Shown: one piece after another, positions 33,618 to 42,027 of the stretch
Position numbering within the stretch: position 1 is the stretch's first letter
Layout: each line of letters opens with the position of its first letter
Source of the DNA: Bacillus nitratireducens
GTDB lineage: Bacteria > Bacillota > Bacilli > Bacillales > Bacillaceae_G
NCBI RefSeq assembly: GCF_001884135.1
Contig: NZ_MAOC01000026.1
Coordinates: 204,306-268,305 of the forward strand
Length of the DNA: 64,000 nt
Direction of reading: 5' to 3'
Made by a program: the position numbers and the translations under genes
Notes under the pieces: model-generated
What the model was told of the DNA's origin: nothing
Databases searched by the model: none
What the model saw: only the letters and a program-made list of their open reading frames with translations

Positions 33618-33770
33618 TTGTCTAAAAATATAAAAAGAAATGATGCAATGACAATTGGTGTCGTTATAGGTGTTATAACCGGTGTGTTTCAAGGGTACTT
33701 TACAAATAATTTAGTAATCGGAATTGTGATTGGGATCGTAATTGGGATTGCATTTTTGAAGAAAGAATGA
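33618..33770 (+). CDS. Small glycine-zipper membrane protein
   Basis: 50 residues, TTG start with SD GGAGGAGA 7 bases upstream. After a basic N terminus (S-K-N-I-K-R-N) come two short hydrophobic segments with G-x-x-x-G spacing (I-G-V-V-I-G-V-I-T-G and I-G-I-V-I-G-I-V-I-G-I), ending K-K-E. The shape is that of glycine-zipper membrane proteins. Function unknown. Confidence 0.7.
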   Translation: MSKNIKRNDAMTIGVVIGVITGVFQGYFTNNLVIGIVIGIVIGIAFLKKE

Positions 33771-33799
33771 GTGTAAATTTATTTCAAAAATTGCTGTAT

Positions 33800-33847
33800 T
33801 AAAGGAAAGAATTTTCGGAATATAAATCCTGTTTTTCCTTTTTTTAT
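33800..33847 (+). terminator. Possible terminator after the glycine-zipper gene
   Basis: 8-bp AAAGGAAA/TTTCCTTT stem with a large loop and a seven-T tail; marginal. Confidence 0.45.
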
Positions 33848-33872
33848 GATATTATAAATAAAAAGGATGGTG

Positions 33873-34358
33873 ATGGATATGTCAACTAACAATCAAGTAG
33901 AACAAAATTGCTTTATTTGCGAAAAACATATAGGAAACATTACAGTTCCAGGTGGAGCTATTTACGAAGATAAACTAGTTTACGTTGGACATGTCCACTG
34001 GGATAGCGAAGAAACATACCTTGGTTATGTAATGATAGATATAAAAAGACATGTACCTGGTCTTGCTGAACTCACAGATGAAGAAGCGAAAGCGTTCGGA
34101 CTTATAACAAGTAGAGTAAGTAAAGCGCTAAAAGAAAGCGAAGGAGCAGAACATATTTATACTTTCGTTTCAGGTAATGGTGTACCACATATGCATATGC
34201 ACATTATACCGCGTTATCCAAATACACCAAAAGAGTTTTGGTCACCGACTGAAGTAGCAAATTGGACTGGTGCACCACATGGAGATTCAGAGAAAATTAA
34301 AAAACTATGCGAAAGAATACGAAAGTATATGGTGAATGAGTATGCATACAACAAATAA
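33873..34358 (+). CDS. HIT family hydrolase
   Basis: 161 residues. The histidine triad is P-H-M-H-M-H-I-I-P near residue 107; an N-terminal C-F-I-C-E-K-H pair with downstream His is a zinc-like site seen in some HIT proteins. HIT enzymes cleave nucleotide phosphoramidates or dinucleotides. Three ATGs are close together (33867, 33873, 33879); 33873 has the best spacing to AAAAGG. The end overlaps the next gene by 23 bases. Confidence 0.88.
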   Translation: MDMSTNNQVEQNCFICEKHIGNITVPGGAIYEDKLVYVGHVHWDSEETYLGYVMIDIKRHVPGLAELTDEEAKAFGLITSRVSKALKESEGAEHIYTFVSGNGVPHMHMHIIPRYPNTPKEFWSPTEVANWTGAPHGDSEKIKKLCERIRKYMVNEYAYNK

Positions 34359-35166
34359 TACACAATATTCATGGGTTGGAAGTAGAGAAATGTGTTTAGA
34401 TGAGGTTTCAGTTAAGCAATATGGTGATATTGTACTTGGTAAATACGGCGGAAATATAAGCGCCGGAGCAAAAAAGAATGAAGATGGTGCATTAGTTTGG
34501 TCGAATGATGATTGGGAATTCACCGTTATATTAGACGGACATAATAGTGCAGAAAGTGTTGAATTAGTAGTAAATACAATCCAAAAAGAAAATGAAAATA
34601 TAAAAGCGATTATGAAAGAATCAATTAAAACAGTATTTCGATCTGTTGAAAATCATATACTTGCAATTTTTCAATCGCAGTCATTTAAAGAAAAATGCAA
34701 AAATGCAAAAGGTGAAACAGCCTGCTTAATATGTGTAAGAAAAGAAAAGTACATATGGTGGCTATCTATTGGTGATTGCCTAGTTTATGTATTTCATGAT
34801 GAATTACATAAACTAGGACAATATACATTGAATCAACGCCACTTTTACGAATGGATTGGAAATGTAAACACATTTGATTTACCGGTTCCTTGCTATTCTT
34901 CAGGAATTCGTGAATTACGTACTGGAAAGAATCGGATTGTAATGGTGACAGATGGGGTATTGGAATGTGGAGAACGCCGGTATGAAACGCCATTAAATCT
35001 TTATAATGATATGAATGGAAATAATATTGAGTTAAAAGAAAATATTCATAATGTGTTAGAACATGTTCATCATCAATTCGGACGAGATAGTGCGACAATT
35101 ATTAGTTGGGACGTTGAAAACAAAGAGAATGCTACGTATCCGAGTGATCAGCCAGATAAAAGGTAA
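34336..35166 (+). CDS. PP2C-like protein serine/threonine phosphatase
   Basis: 276 residues. Motifs of the PPM fold: G-G-N-I-S-A-G-A-K-K-N-E-D-G-A-L-V, V-I-L-D-G-H, G-E-T-A-C-L-I-C-V, L-S-I-G-D-C-L-V-Y-V, V-M-V-T-D-G-V-L and R-D-S-A-T-I-I. The metal-binding Asp residues (E-D-G, L-D-G-H, T-D-G, R-D) are kept. Its start is inside the HIT gene, implying coupling. No cognate kinase is seen nearby. Confidence 0.85.
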   Translation: MSMHTTNNTQYSWVGSREMCLDEVSVKQYGDIVLGKYGGNISAGAKKNEDGALVWSNDDWEFTVILDGHNSAESVELVVNTIQKENENIKAIMKESIKTVFRSVENHILAIFQSQSFKEKCKNAKGETACLICVRKEKYIWWLSIGDCLVYVFHDELHKLGQYTLNQRHFYEWIGNVNTFDLPVPCYSSGIRELRTGKNRIVMVTDGVLECGERRYETPLNLYNDMNGNNIELKENIHNVLEHVHHQFGRDSATIISWDVENKENATYPSDQPDKR

Positions 35167-35180
35167 AGGAGGAGACATCA

Positions 35181-35549
35181 CTGTTTTTAGTTAAAGTAGT
35201 ATTATGGATTATATTTGTAGTTATTTTGGAAAAAGTAGTGAGAAAAAAATTAAATATACCGAAACAAACTGACTGGAATAGTAAATATGTAAACAACTCT
35301 CATAAATGGGGTACTAGGGCTCTTATCATTTCTTATATTATTGTTACGATGATATGTGCCACTTTAAATCCCATTTATATTAGTAATTTACCCATATTAT
35401 TTTTAATAACTTTATACTGCTTTCAATCATATATGGAGTGGAAATATGATAAAGAATCGAGGGAATATGTTATTTCTTTAGGAACAGTTCCATTATTACT
35501 AATAACAGGAATTATGTTTAATCTTTTCTTTTATAACTATTGGATTTAA
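35181..35549 (+). CDS. DUF4181 family membrane protein with an apparent CTG start
   Basis: 122 residues with four transmembrane helices and the family motif M-E-W-K-Y-D-K-E-S-R-E-Y near residue 91. The first usable ATG-type start (TTG at 35226) would remove the first helix (F-L-V-K-V-V-L-W-I-I-F-V-V-I-L), which aligns with the N terminus of the paralogue at 36040. The only in-frame codon at correct spacing from SD AAAGGAGGAG is CTG at 35181, 6 bases downstream. Either CTG is used or a point mutation (ATG/TTG to CTG) has damaged the start. Confidence 0.7.
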   Translation: MFLVKVVLWIIFVVILEKVVRKKLNIPKQTDWNSKYVNNSHKWGTRALIISYIIVTMICATLNPIYISNLPILFLITLYCFQSYMEWKYDKESREYVISLGTVPLLLITGIMFNLFFYNYWI

Positions 35550-35577
35550 TCATATGTGGAATGAATGGGGAGACAAA

Positions 35578-36018
35578 ATGAAAATACCTAAATTACGTGC
35601 TGAAGCAATGATTTTAAATGAAGATCATTCTAAAGTACTTGTACAATGTGATTTAAGTGAAACATTTTATCGTTTTCCAGGCGGTTCTATTGAATTTGGT
35701 GAAACAACAAAAGAAGCAATAATGCGAGAATTAATGGAAGAATACGATTTGAAGATTGATGTTCAAGAATTAGCCGTTGTAAATGAGCATATTTTTGAGT
35801 GGAACAACGAAAAAGGACATCACTGTACATTGCTACATTGGGGAACGGTTGAAGAGATAATTACAAATGAAATAAGACATAAAGAACATGAAGATATTAT
35901 ATTAATCTGGAAAAGTCTAGACGAATTAAAGGAGAAACGAACGTATCCTGAAGGGATTGTAAGTTATTTAGAGGAGAATAACCGAAATATAGTCCACTTT
36001 ATTTCTAAAAATAAATAA
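35578..36018 (+). CDS. Nudix hydrolase
   Basis: 146 residues. Nudix box G-G-S-I-E-F-G-E-T-T-K-E-A, then R-E-L-M-E-E-Y, where the final Gly of the consensus is Tyr-Asp. The R-A-E-A-M-I-L-N start is typical of MutT-like members. Substrate unknown. ATG at 35578, SD GGGGAGA. It lies between two DUF4181 genes. Confidence 0.88.
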   Translation: MKIPKLRAEAMILNEDHSKVLVQCDLSETFYRFPGGSIEFGETTKEAIMRELMEEYDLKIDVQELAVVNEHIFEWNNEKGHHCTLLHWGTVEEIITNEIRHKEHEDIILIWKSLDELKEKRTYPEGIVSYLEENNRNIVHFISKNK

Positions 36019-36039
36019 AGTAATAGGAGGGGAACAACA

Positions 36040-36420
36040 ATGAGTACCTCTACAATTTTGATGATTATTATTGGACTGGGTATTGGTGGATATTTCTTAG
36101 AACAGTTTTTAAGAAGAAAATTGAATATGGAGATAAGGGGCTTCTTTGGATATAAGCATGTGAATAGTTTACATGTAAAATTAGAAATAGGGCTTATTAT
36201 AATTTATATAATAGGTAGTTGTTATTATATGTTTAAATTTGAAAACTCTAAAATGGCTTATGTCATGTTCACTTATTTAGGGATATCATGTACTTTAAGA
36301 GCATGGATGGAATGGAAGTATGATAGAGAATCAAAAGAATATATACTTTCGATAACGGGAATGGTTGCATTTATATTGATGATCTCAATACTAGTTTATT
36401 TCGTTCCACCTGCTGCATAA
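36040..36420 (+). CDS. DUF4181 family membrane protein
   Basis: 126 residues with four transmembrane helices. Shares with the 35181 gene the R-R-K-L-N-M segment after helix 1 and the M-E-W-K-Y-D-R-E-S-K-E-Y motif; the two are diverged tandem paralogues separated by the Nudix gene. SD AGGAGGGG precedes the ATG. Function unknown. Confidence 0.82.
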   Translation: MSTSTILMIIIGLGIGGYFLEQFLRRKLNMEIRGFFGYKHVNSLHVKLEIGLIIIYIIGSCYYMFKFENSKMAYVMFTYLGISCTLRAWMEWKYDRESKEYILSITGMVAFILMISILVYFVPPAA

Positions 36421-36460
36421 TAAGGTGATTATTGATGGTACAAATAGTGAAATAACTAAT

Positions 36461-36498
36461 AAATAAGAAACCATTTACTATTAAATGGTTTCTTATTT
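36461..36498. terminator. Bidirectional terminator between DUF4181 and grpB-like genes
   Basis: 17-bp perfect stem (36461-36477 with 36482-36498) with A/T flanks; overlaps the grpB-like stop codon. Confidence 0.88.
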
Positions 36499-37011
36499 AA
36501 ATTCATCATTTATTTTTGCTAATATGGCTGTAACGAAATTTGTTTTATCTTCAGCATATCGATGTTTATCATTAGGATTAGCTTGTGAAAGTAGAATCTT
36601 TAACTGTTCATACTGTATACGAGAAGTTTTGTTGTCAATTAAGTAATCTCTGAATTGTAATTGTTCTATTAAATAGGTATTGTCTTGTTCATACATATGA
36701 ATTTGATGAGTTCTTGGCTCTCCTTTATTAAAATAGTATCGTTCAGGTAGTACATCTTGTCTGTATTTATAGTTTAGTAGTTCTAATTTTTTAATACATT
36801 TTAAACCGTCCTTATAATCTTTTAGTTCGATTGCAATATCAATAATGGGCTTTGCACTTAAATGTGGAATAGAAGTACTACCAATATGGTGTATCGCTAA
36901 AATATGTTCACCAATTTGTTCCTCAATGAATTGTTTCTCTTTTATAAACTCAATTTCCCATTCTTCAGTCCACGGAACTAAAAACACTTTCCCATACGGT
37001 AAACCTAACAT
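36493..37011 (-). CDS. GrpB family protein (UPF0157)
   Basis: 172 residues. The nucleotidyltransferase-like signature is I-H-H-I-G-S-T-S-I-P-H-L-S-A-K-P-I-I-D-I-A-I, then H-Q-I-H-M-Y and F-R-D-Y-L-I. GrpB/UPF0157 proteins belong to the nucleotidyltransferase superfamily; some are fused to CoA-biosynthesis enzymes. No activity is established. Confidence 0.9.
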   Translation of the reverse strand: MLGLPYGKVFLVPWTEEWEIEFIKEKQFIEEQIGEHILAIHHIGSTSIPHLSAKPIIDIAIELKDYKDGLKCIKKLELLNYKYRQDVLPERYYFNKGEPRTHQIHMYEQDNTYLIEQLQFRDYLIDNKTSRIQYEQLKILLSQANPNDKHRYAEDKTNFVTAILAKINDEFK

Positions 37012-37051
37012 TTGATTTGCACCTCTTTCAAAATGGTCTTCAAAGAGTCTA

Positions 37052-37897
37052 TTACATTTTCTTAAAAGTTCTCAAAACAAGGTATTCCCACAATCTCCAT
37101 GGAAGAATCTTCTTCGCAAAGATCATAAATTTTACACCTTTGCCAATCGGATATCGTAAATTCGCACGCTTAGATTCAGCGACTTCTACGATTTTATTAG
37201 CAACATCTATCGGATTACCAAATGTATCACTGCCGCTATTAATATGTTTTTGTATTTTATCCATATATTCTTTGTAAGGAGAAGATGTATCAGATTGGCT
37301 TGTAGCTAGTTGTTTACCAACTTCCCAAATATTTGTGTTATAAGAACCTGGTTCAATTAAAACAACATCTATTCCGAACGGTTTTACTTCTAAGCGAAGG
37401 GATTCACTCCAGCCTTCTAATGCATATTTTGAAGAAACGTAAGGGGATAAACCAGGGAATCCGACTTGGCCGCTAATACTGCTTATATTAATGATTTTTC
37501 CGCTTTTCTGTTCTCTCATATAAGGTAAAACAAGTTGAGTAATTGATATAGCTCCAAAAAGGTTCGTTTCAAATTGTTTACGGTATTCCTCTACTGGAAT
37601 TTCTTCTACAAAGCCCCCATTTGCATATCCTGCATTATTAATGAGAAGGTTAACTCTGCTTATTCCTTTTAAATATAATTGAAAGTTATGTATAGAGTTT
37701 TGATCGGTTACATCTAATTGTTGAATTTTTATGTTTTGCTGTAAGTTGAGTTTAGTAACTTGAGAAATTAAATCTTCTTGTTTATTAAGGTTTCGCATTG
37801 TAGCTATGACTAAATAGTCTTTTTTCGCAAGCTCAAGTGTTGTTAAAAGACCGAATCCACTTGAAGCCCCGGTTATAACTGCGATTTTTTTATTCAT
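37052..37897 (-). CDS. Short-chain dehydrogenase/reductase
   Basis: 281 residues. Cofactor motif T-G-A-S-S-G-F-G at 9-16, N-N-A-G-Y, catalytic Ser in I-S-S-I-S-G-Q, and Y-V-S-S-K for Tyr and Lys. The classical SDR fold with an oxidoreductase role; substrate unknown. The ATG at 37897 follows GAAAGTGAG; a further in-frame ATG lies ten codons upstream. It ends 41 bases before the grpB-like ATG region and may be in one transcript with it. Confidence 0.9.
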   Translation of the reverse strand: MNKKIAVITGASSGFGLLTTLELAKKDYLVIATMRNLNKQEDLISQVTKLNLQQNIKIQQLDVTDQNSIHNFQLYLKGISRVNLLINNAGYANGGFVEEIPVEEYRKQFETNLFGAISITQLVLPYMREQKSGKIINISSISGQVGFPGLSPYVSSKYALEGWSESLRLEVKPFGIDVVLIEPGSYNTNIWEVGKQLATSQSDTSSPYKEYMDKIQKHINSGSDTFGNPIDVANKIVEVAESKRANLRYPIGKGVKFMIFAKKILPWRLWEYLVLRTFKKM

Positions 37898-38085
37898 TTT
37901 TTGCTCACTTTCTTTTTCTTTTATCATAACGAGTTATGAAAAGAAAATCTATTATTCCTATATTTGCAATGAGAGCAATACCCGTTAATTCTATATTCTA
38001 TGAGATTTTTAAAAGAGGGAATTATACGGACTCAGCGTATATAAAGAAGTGAGTATTAATACGTTAATGAAATGAGGGAAGAAAA

Positions 38086-38565
38086 ATGGCCCATGTGAAA
38101 GATGTAATAGCAGATCAATTATTAGCAAATGCGAATGATCCTAGTTGGTATATTCCATTTTCAGATGCAGTTAAGGATTTATCTGAGAGAGAAGCTTTCT
38201 GGAAACCGAATGAAGAGTGTAATAGTATAGCTGAAATTGTACAACATTTACTGTATTGGAACTCGACGTGGCAAACTAGGTACAAAGAATCAAATGTCAA
38301 TGCCGTGCCCGCTATTGGTGATAATAATAAAAGTTTTATGCTATCTGATAATCAAACATTTGAAGAGTTAAGAGAAAAACTGTTAGAGAAACTGTTACAA
38401 TGGCAAAATCTCATAAATGAAGACAAGGTTGAAAGTGATGTAATTGGATTTCCTGTATCTGCGAAGTGGTGGGAAGTATTAGCTAATGTAACGACTCATA
38501 ATGCGTATCATATTGGTCAAATTATTTACATTCGGAAATTACAGAAGAGTTTTGATAATGAATAA
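38086..38565 (+). CDS. DinB family protein
   Basis: 159 residues. Metal-ligand histidines at I-V-Q-H-L-L-Y-W and N-A-Y-H-I-G-Q-I. The W-x-x-P-N-E-E-C-N-S-I motif is shared with bacillus DinB-like thiol transferases. SD GAGGGAAG before the ATG. It is upstream of the acetoin operon but separated from it by a strong terminator. Confidence 0.85.
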   Translation: MAHVKDVIADQLLANANDPSWYIPFSDAVKDLSEREAFWKPNEECNSIAEIVQHLLYWNSTWQTRYKESNVNAVPAIGDNNKSFMLSDNQTFEELREKLLEKLLQWQNLINEDKVESDVIGFPVSAKWWEVLANVTTHNAYHIGQIIYIRKLQKSFDNE

Positions 38566-38591
38566 GATAATAATTCTCAAATTAGGTGAAC

Positions 38592-38638
38592 AAAAGTGGA
38601 CAAGACGAGACAGATGTCTCATTTTGTCCACTTTTTTA
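38592..38638 (+). terminator. Terminator after the DinB gene; possibly also an activator site
   Basis: A long interrupted stem (AAAAGTGGACAA with TTGTCCACTTTT, plus inner GAGAC/GTCTC) ending in six T. Its centre lies about 80 bp upstream of the sigma-54 -12 element of acoA, where an enhancer would be expected. Confidence 0.8.
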
Positions 38639-38681
38639 TTATGGAAGAAAAGAGAAAACCTATTAAATCAGGGATTAGAAT

Positions 38682-38699
38682 TTGGCACAGTACTTGCAA
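38682..38699 (+). promoter_or_regulatory. Sigma-54 promoter of the acoABCL operon
   Basis: TTGGCAC-AGTAC-TTGCA (38682-38698) matches the -24/-12 consensus TTGGCAC-N5-TTGC(A/T) exactly. It lies 36 bases before the acoA ATG. In B. subtilis acoA is transcribed by sigma-L with AcoR, and the sequence here fits the same scheme. Confidence 0.93.
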
Positions 38700-38734
38700 T
38701 ATAAAAGATGAACAAGAAAATAGGAGGGCTGGAC

Positions 38735-39733
38735 ATGTTAAAAACAACTGAAAGTAAAGGGAATGAAATTACGAAAGAACAAGCTCGTTGGATGTATGAA
38801 AAAATGTTAGAGATTCGTAAGTTTGAAGATAAGGTACATGAATTATTCGCGCAAGGCGTTCTGCCAGGTTTCGTTCATTTATACGCAGGTGAAGAAGCGG
38901 TAGCAGTTGGTGTATGTGCCCACTTAACGGATCGTGACAGTATTACAAGTACGCATAGAGGACATGGGCATTGTATCGCAAAAGGCTGTGATTTAAACGG
39001 AATGATGGCTGAACTTTTTGGGAAAGCGACAGGGTTATGTAAAGGTAAAGGCGGTTCAATGCATATTGCTGATTTAAATAAAGGAATGCTTGGTGCAAAT
39101 GGGATTGTAGGCGGAGGTTTTCCACTTGCTTGCGGTTCAGCATTAACAGCTAAATATAAAGGAACGAAAGATGTGAGTGTTTGCTTCTTTGGTGACGGAG
39201 CAAATAATGAAGGGACATTTCACGAAGGGGTTAATTTAGCAGCGATTTGGAAGTTACCAGTTATTTTTATCGCAGAAAATAACGGTTACGGTGAAGCAAC
39301 AACATTTGAATATGCGTCAAGTTGTGATTCCATTGCAGATCGAGCGAAAGCATACAATATTCCAGGTGTTCAAGTCGATGGAAAAGATTTACTTGCAGTG
39401 TATAAAGCGGCGGAAGAAGCAGTAGAACGTGCGCGTAATGGCGGTGGTCCAACAATAATTGAATGTATGACATATCGTAATTACGGTCATTTCGAAGGTG
39501 AAGCGCAAACGTATAAAACTTCAGAAGAAAAAGAAGAACATTTAAATGAAAAAGATGCGATTGTGAATTTCCGTAAGCATTTAATTCATGAAGCTTTATT
39601 AACTGAATCTGAACTTGTGGATATGGAAAGGGAAGTAGATGATGCAGTACAAAAATCAATTGAATTCAGTGAAAATAGTCCATATCCAGAGGATGAAGAA
39701 TTATTAAAAGATGTATACGTTTCTTACAAATAA
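38735..39733 (+). CDS. acoA: Acetoin dehydrogenase E1 component, alpha subunit (TPP-dependent)
   Basis: 332 residues. The TPP-binding motif is G-D-G-A-N-N-E-G-T-F-H-E-G-V-N-L-A-A, with H-R-G-H-G-H in the substrate/cofactor loop. With AcoB it cleaves acetoin to acetaldehyde and a hydroxyethyl-TPP intermediate that is passed to AcoC. ATG at 38735 has SD AGGAGGG; upstream in-frame codons are untranslated promoter. First gene of acoABCL. Confidence 0.95.
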   Translation: MLKTTESKGNEITKEQARWMYEKMLEIRKFEDKVHELFAQGVLPGFVHLYAGEEAVAVGVCAHLTDRDSITSTHRGHGHCIAKGCDLNGMMAELFGKATGLCKGKGGSMHIADLNKGMLGANGIVGGGFPLACGSALTAKYKGTKDVSVCFFGDGANNEGTFHEGVNLAAIWKLPVIFIAENNGYGEATTFEYASSCDSIADRAKAYNIPGVQVDGKDLLAVYKAAEEAVERARNGGGPTIIECMTYRNYGHFEGEAQTYKTSEEKEEHLNEKDAIVNFRKHLIHEALLTESELVDMEREVDDAVQKSIEFSENSPYPEDEELLKDVYVSYK

Positions 39734-39750
39734 GAGGAGGGTGAAAAATA

Positions 39751-40785
39751 ATGACTAGAACAGTAAGTATGTCAACTGCAATCAATGAAGCGATGAAAAT
39801 ATCAATGCGTCGTGATGAAAATGTAATTTTAATAGGTGAAGACGTTGCAGGCGGTGCACAAGTGGATCACTTGCAAGATGATGAAGCATGGGGCGGTGTA
39901 CTCGGTGTTACGAAAGGACTTGTGCAAGAATTTGGTCGAAATCGTATTTTAGATACTCCAATTTCAGAAGCGGGTTATATGGGAGCGGCGATGGCAGCTG
40001 CTGCAACAGGTTTACGTCCGATAGCTGAATTAATGTTTAATGATTTTATCGGTAGTTGTCTTGATCAAGTATTAAACCAAGGTGCAAAGTTCCGCTATAT
40101 GTTCGGTGGTAAAGCGAAAGTACCAGTTACAGTACGTACGATGCACGGTGCTGGATTTAGCGCAGCGGCACAGCATTCACAAAGTTTATATGCGTTATTT
40201 ACGAGTATTCCAGGTATAAAAGTTGTCGTTCCTTCCACTCCTTATGACGCAAAAGGCTTATTATTAGCAGCAATTGAAGATGATGATCCAGTAATCTTCT
40301 TTGAAGATAAAACACTTTACAATATGAAAGGTGAAGTGCCAGAAGGGTACTATACAATTCCTTTAGGAAAAGCAGATATTAAACGTGAAGGTTCTGATGT
40401 AACAATCGTGGCAATTGGAAAACAAGTTCATACAGCACTTGCAGCTGCAAAGCAATTATCGAAAAAAGGACTTGAAGTAGAAGTCATCGATCCACGTTCT
40501 TTATCACCGCTTGATGAAGATACGATTTTAGCATCTGTTGAAAAAACAAATCGCCTAATTGTTATTGATGAAGCAAATCCAAGGTGTAGTATCGCAACAG
40601 ATATTGCAGCAATTGTAGCGGATAAAGGATTCGATTTGTTAGATGCACCTATTAAACGAATTACAGCACCACATACACCAGTTCCGTTTTCGCCACCACT
40701 TGAAAAGTTATATTTACCAACGCCGGAGAAAGTAATTGAAACTGTATCAGAAATGATCGGAGACCAATCTGTATTACATGTGTAA
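39751..40785 (+). CDS. acoB: Acetoin dehydrogenase E1 component, beta subunit
   Basis: 344 residues of the transketolase beta-type family: I-G-E-D-V-A-G-G at 28-35, Y-M-G-A-A-M-A-A-A-A-T-G-L-R-P-I-A-E, and the C-terminal I-D-P-R-S-L-S-P-L-D. It pairs with AcoA in an alpha2-beta2 tetramer. Starts 17 bases after acoA with its own SD (GAGGAGGG). Confidence 0.95.
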   Translation: MTRTVSMSTAINEAMKISMRRDENVILIGEDVAGGAQVDHLQDDEAWGGVLGVTKGLVQEFGRNRILDTPISEAGYMGAAMAAAATGLRPIAELMFNDFIGSCLDQVLNQGAKFRYMFGGKAKVPVTVRTMHGAGFSAAAQHSQSLYALFTSIPGIKVVVPSTPYDAKGLLLAAIEDDDPVIFFEDKTLYNMKGEVPEGYYTIPLGKADIKREGSDVTIVAIGKQVHTALAAAKQLSKKGLEVEVIDPRSLSPLDEDTILASVEKTNRLIVIDEANPRCSIATDIAAIVADKGFDLLDAPIKRITAPHTPVPFSPPLEKLYLPTPEKVIETVSEMIGDQSVLHV

Positions 40786-40812
40786 TGAAACGATGAGAAG
40801 GGAGAGAGAAAC

Positions 40813-42012
40813 ATGGCTGTAGAAGTTGTAATGCCGAAGTTAGGTATGGCGATGAAAGAAGGTATTATTACGAGCTGGAATATTAAAGCGGGTGATAATG
40901 TAGAAAAAGGTGAACTAATTGCTAGTATTAACTCGGAAAAAATCGAAACTGAAATAGAAGCACCAGCTGATGGAACTGTTCTTGATATAGCTGTAAGTGA
41001 AGATGAGGGAGTGCCGCCGGGTACTGTAATTTGCTACATCGGTAAGCCAAACGAAAAAGTAGAAGTCTATGAAAATACAAATGTTGTAGAAGAAAAAACA
41101 CCTAATGCAGAACCTAAAAATATACAACATCCAGAACCATATGCGAAAGAAGTGGCGAAGCAAAGAATCAAAATTTCACCTGTTGCGAAGAAAATTGCAA
41201 AGTCTGAAAATCTGGATATCAAGTCATTAGTTGGTACAGGTCCTGGCGGAAGAATTACAAAGGTAGATGTATTAAAGGCGCTTGAAGAAAGAGTAGAAAT
41301 TCCAGAAGTACTTGAACAAGAAGAAAGTAAAGTCATTCCTGTTACTGGTATGCGAAAAGCAATTGCGAACCGTATGCATGCAAGCTTACAAAATAGTGCG
41401 CAATTAACATTAACGATGAAAGTAGATGTTACAGATTTAGTTGCTTTACATAAAGAAATAGCGGAAGTTGTACAAAAACGATACGATAACAAACTAACCA
41501 TTACGGATTTTGTTTCTCGTGCTGTTGTATTAGCGCTTGGGGAGCATAAAGAAATGAATAGCGCTTATATAGATGATGCCATTCATCAATTTGAACATGT
41601 TCATTTAGGTATGGCAGTCGCGTTAGAAAAAGGATTAGTCGTTCCGGCTATTCGCTTTGCTAATAATCTGTCTTTAGTAGAGTTATCTAAAGAGATTAAA
41701 ACTGTTGCACAAAAAGCAAGAGAAGGCAGTTTAAGTAGTGATGATATGCAAGGGACAACGTTTACAATTAGTAATTTAGGTAGCTTCGGTATTGAATATT
41801 TTACGCCAGTATTAAATACACCTGAAACTGGTATTTTAGGTGTAGGTGCAATTGAACATGTTCCTGTATATAAAGGGAAAAAATTAAGAAAAGGAAGTAT
41901 GTTACCTTTAAGTTTAACATTCGATCATCGTGTACTAGACGGTGCACCAGCAGCTGCATTTTTACGCACAATTAAACGTTATTTAGAAGAACCTGTAACA
42001 ATTCTTTTATAA
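40813..42012 (+). CDS. acoC: Acetoin dehydrogenase E2 component (dihydrolipoyl acetyltransferase)
   Basis: 399 residues: N-terminal lipoyl domain with the modified Lys43 in S-E-K-I-E, a linker, an E3-binding domain around 118-155 (K-I-S-P-V-A-K-K-I-A, G-T-G-P-G-G-R-I-T-K) and a catalytic domain ending F-D-H-R-V-L-D-G-A-P. It transfers the acetyl group to CoA. One lipoyl domain only, as usual in bacilli. Confidence 0.95.
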   Translation: MAVEVVMPKLGMAMKEGIITSWNIKAGDNVEKGELIASINSEKIETEIEAPADGTVLDIAVSEDEGVPPGTVICYIGKPNEKVEVYENTNVVEEKTPNAEPKNIQHPEPYAKEVAKQRIKISPVAKKIAKSENLDIKSLVGTGPGGRITKVDVLKALEERVEIPEVLEQEESKVIPVTGMRKAIANRMHASLQNSAQLTLTMKVDVTDLVALHKEIAEVVQKRYDNKLTITDFVSRAVVLALGEHKEMNSAYIDDAIHQFEHVHLGMAVALEKGLVVPAIRFANNLSLVELSKEIKTVAQKAREGSLSSDDMQGTTFTISNLGSFGIEYFTPVLNTPETGILGVGAIEHVPVYKGKKLRKGSMLPLSLTFDHRVLDGAPAAAFLRTIKRYLEEPVTILL

Positions 42013-42027
42013 AGAGAAGGTGAGAAA

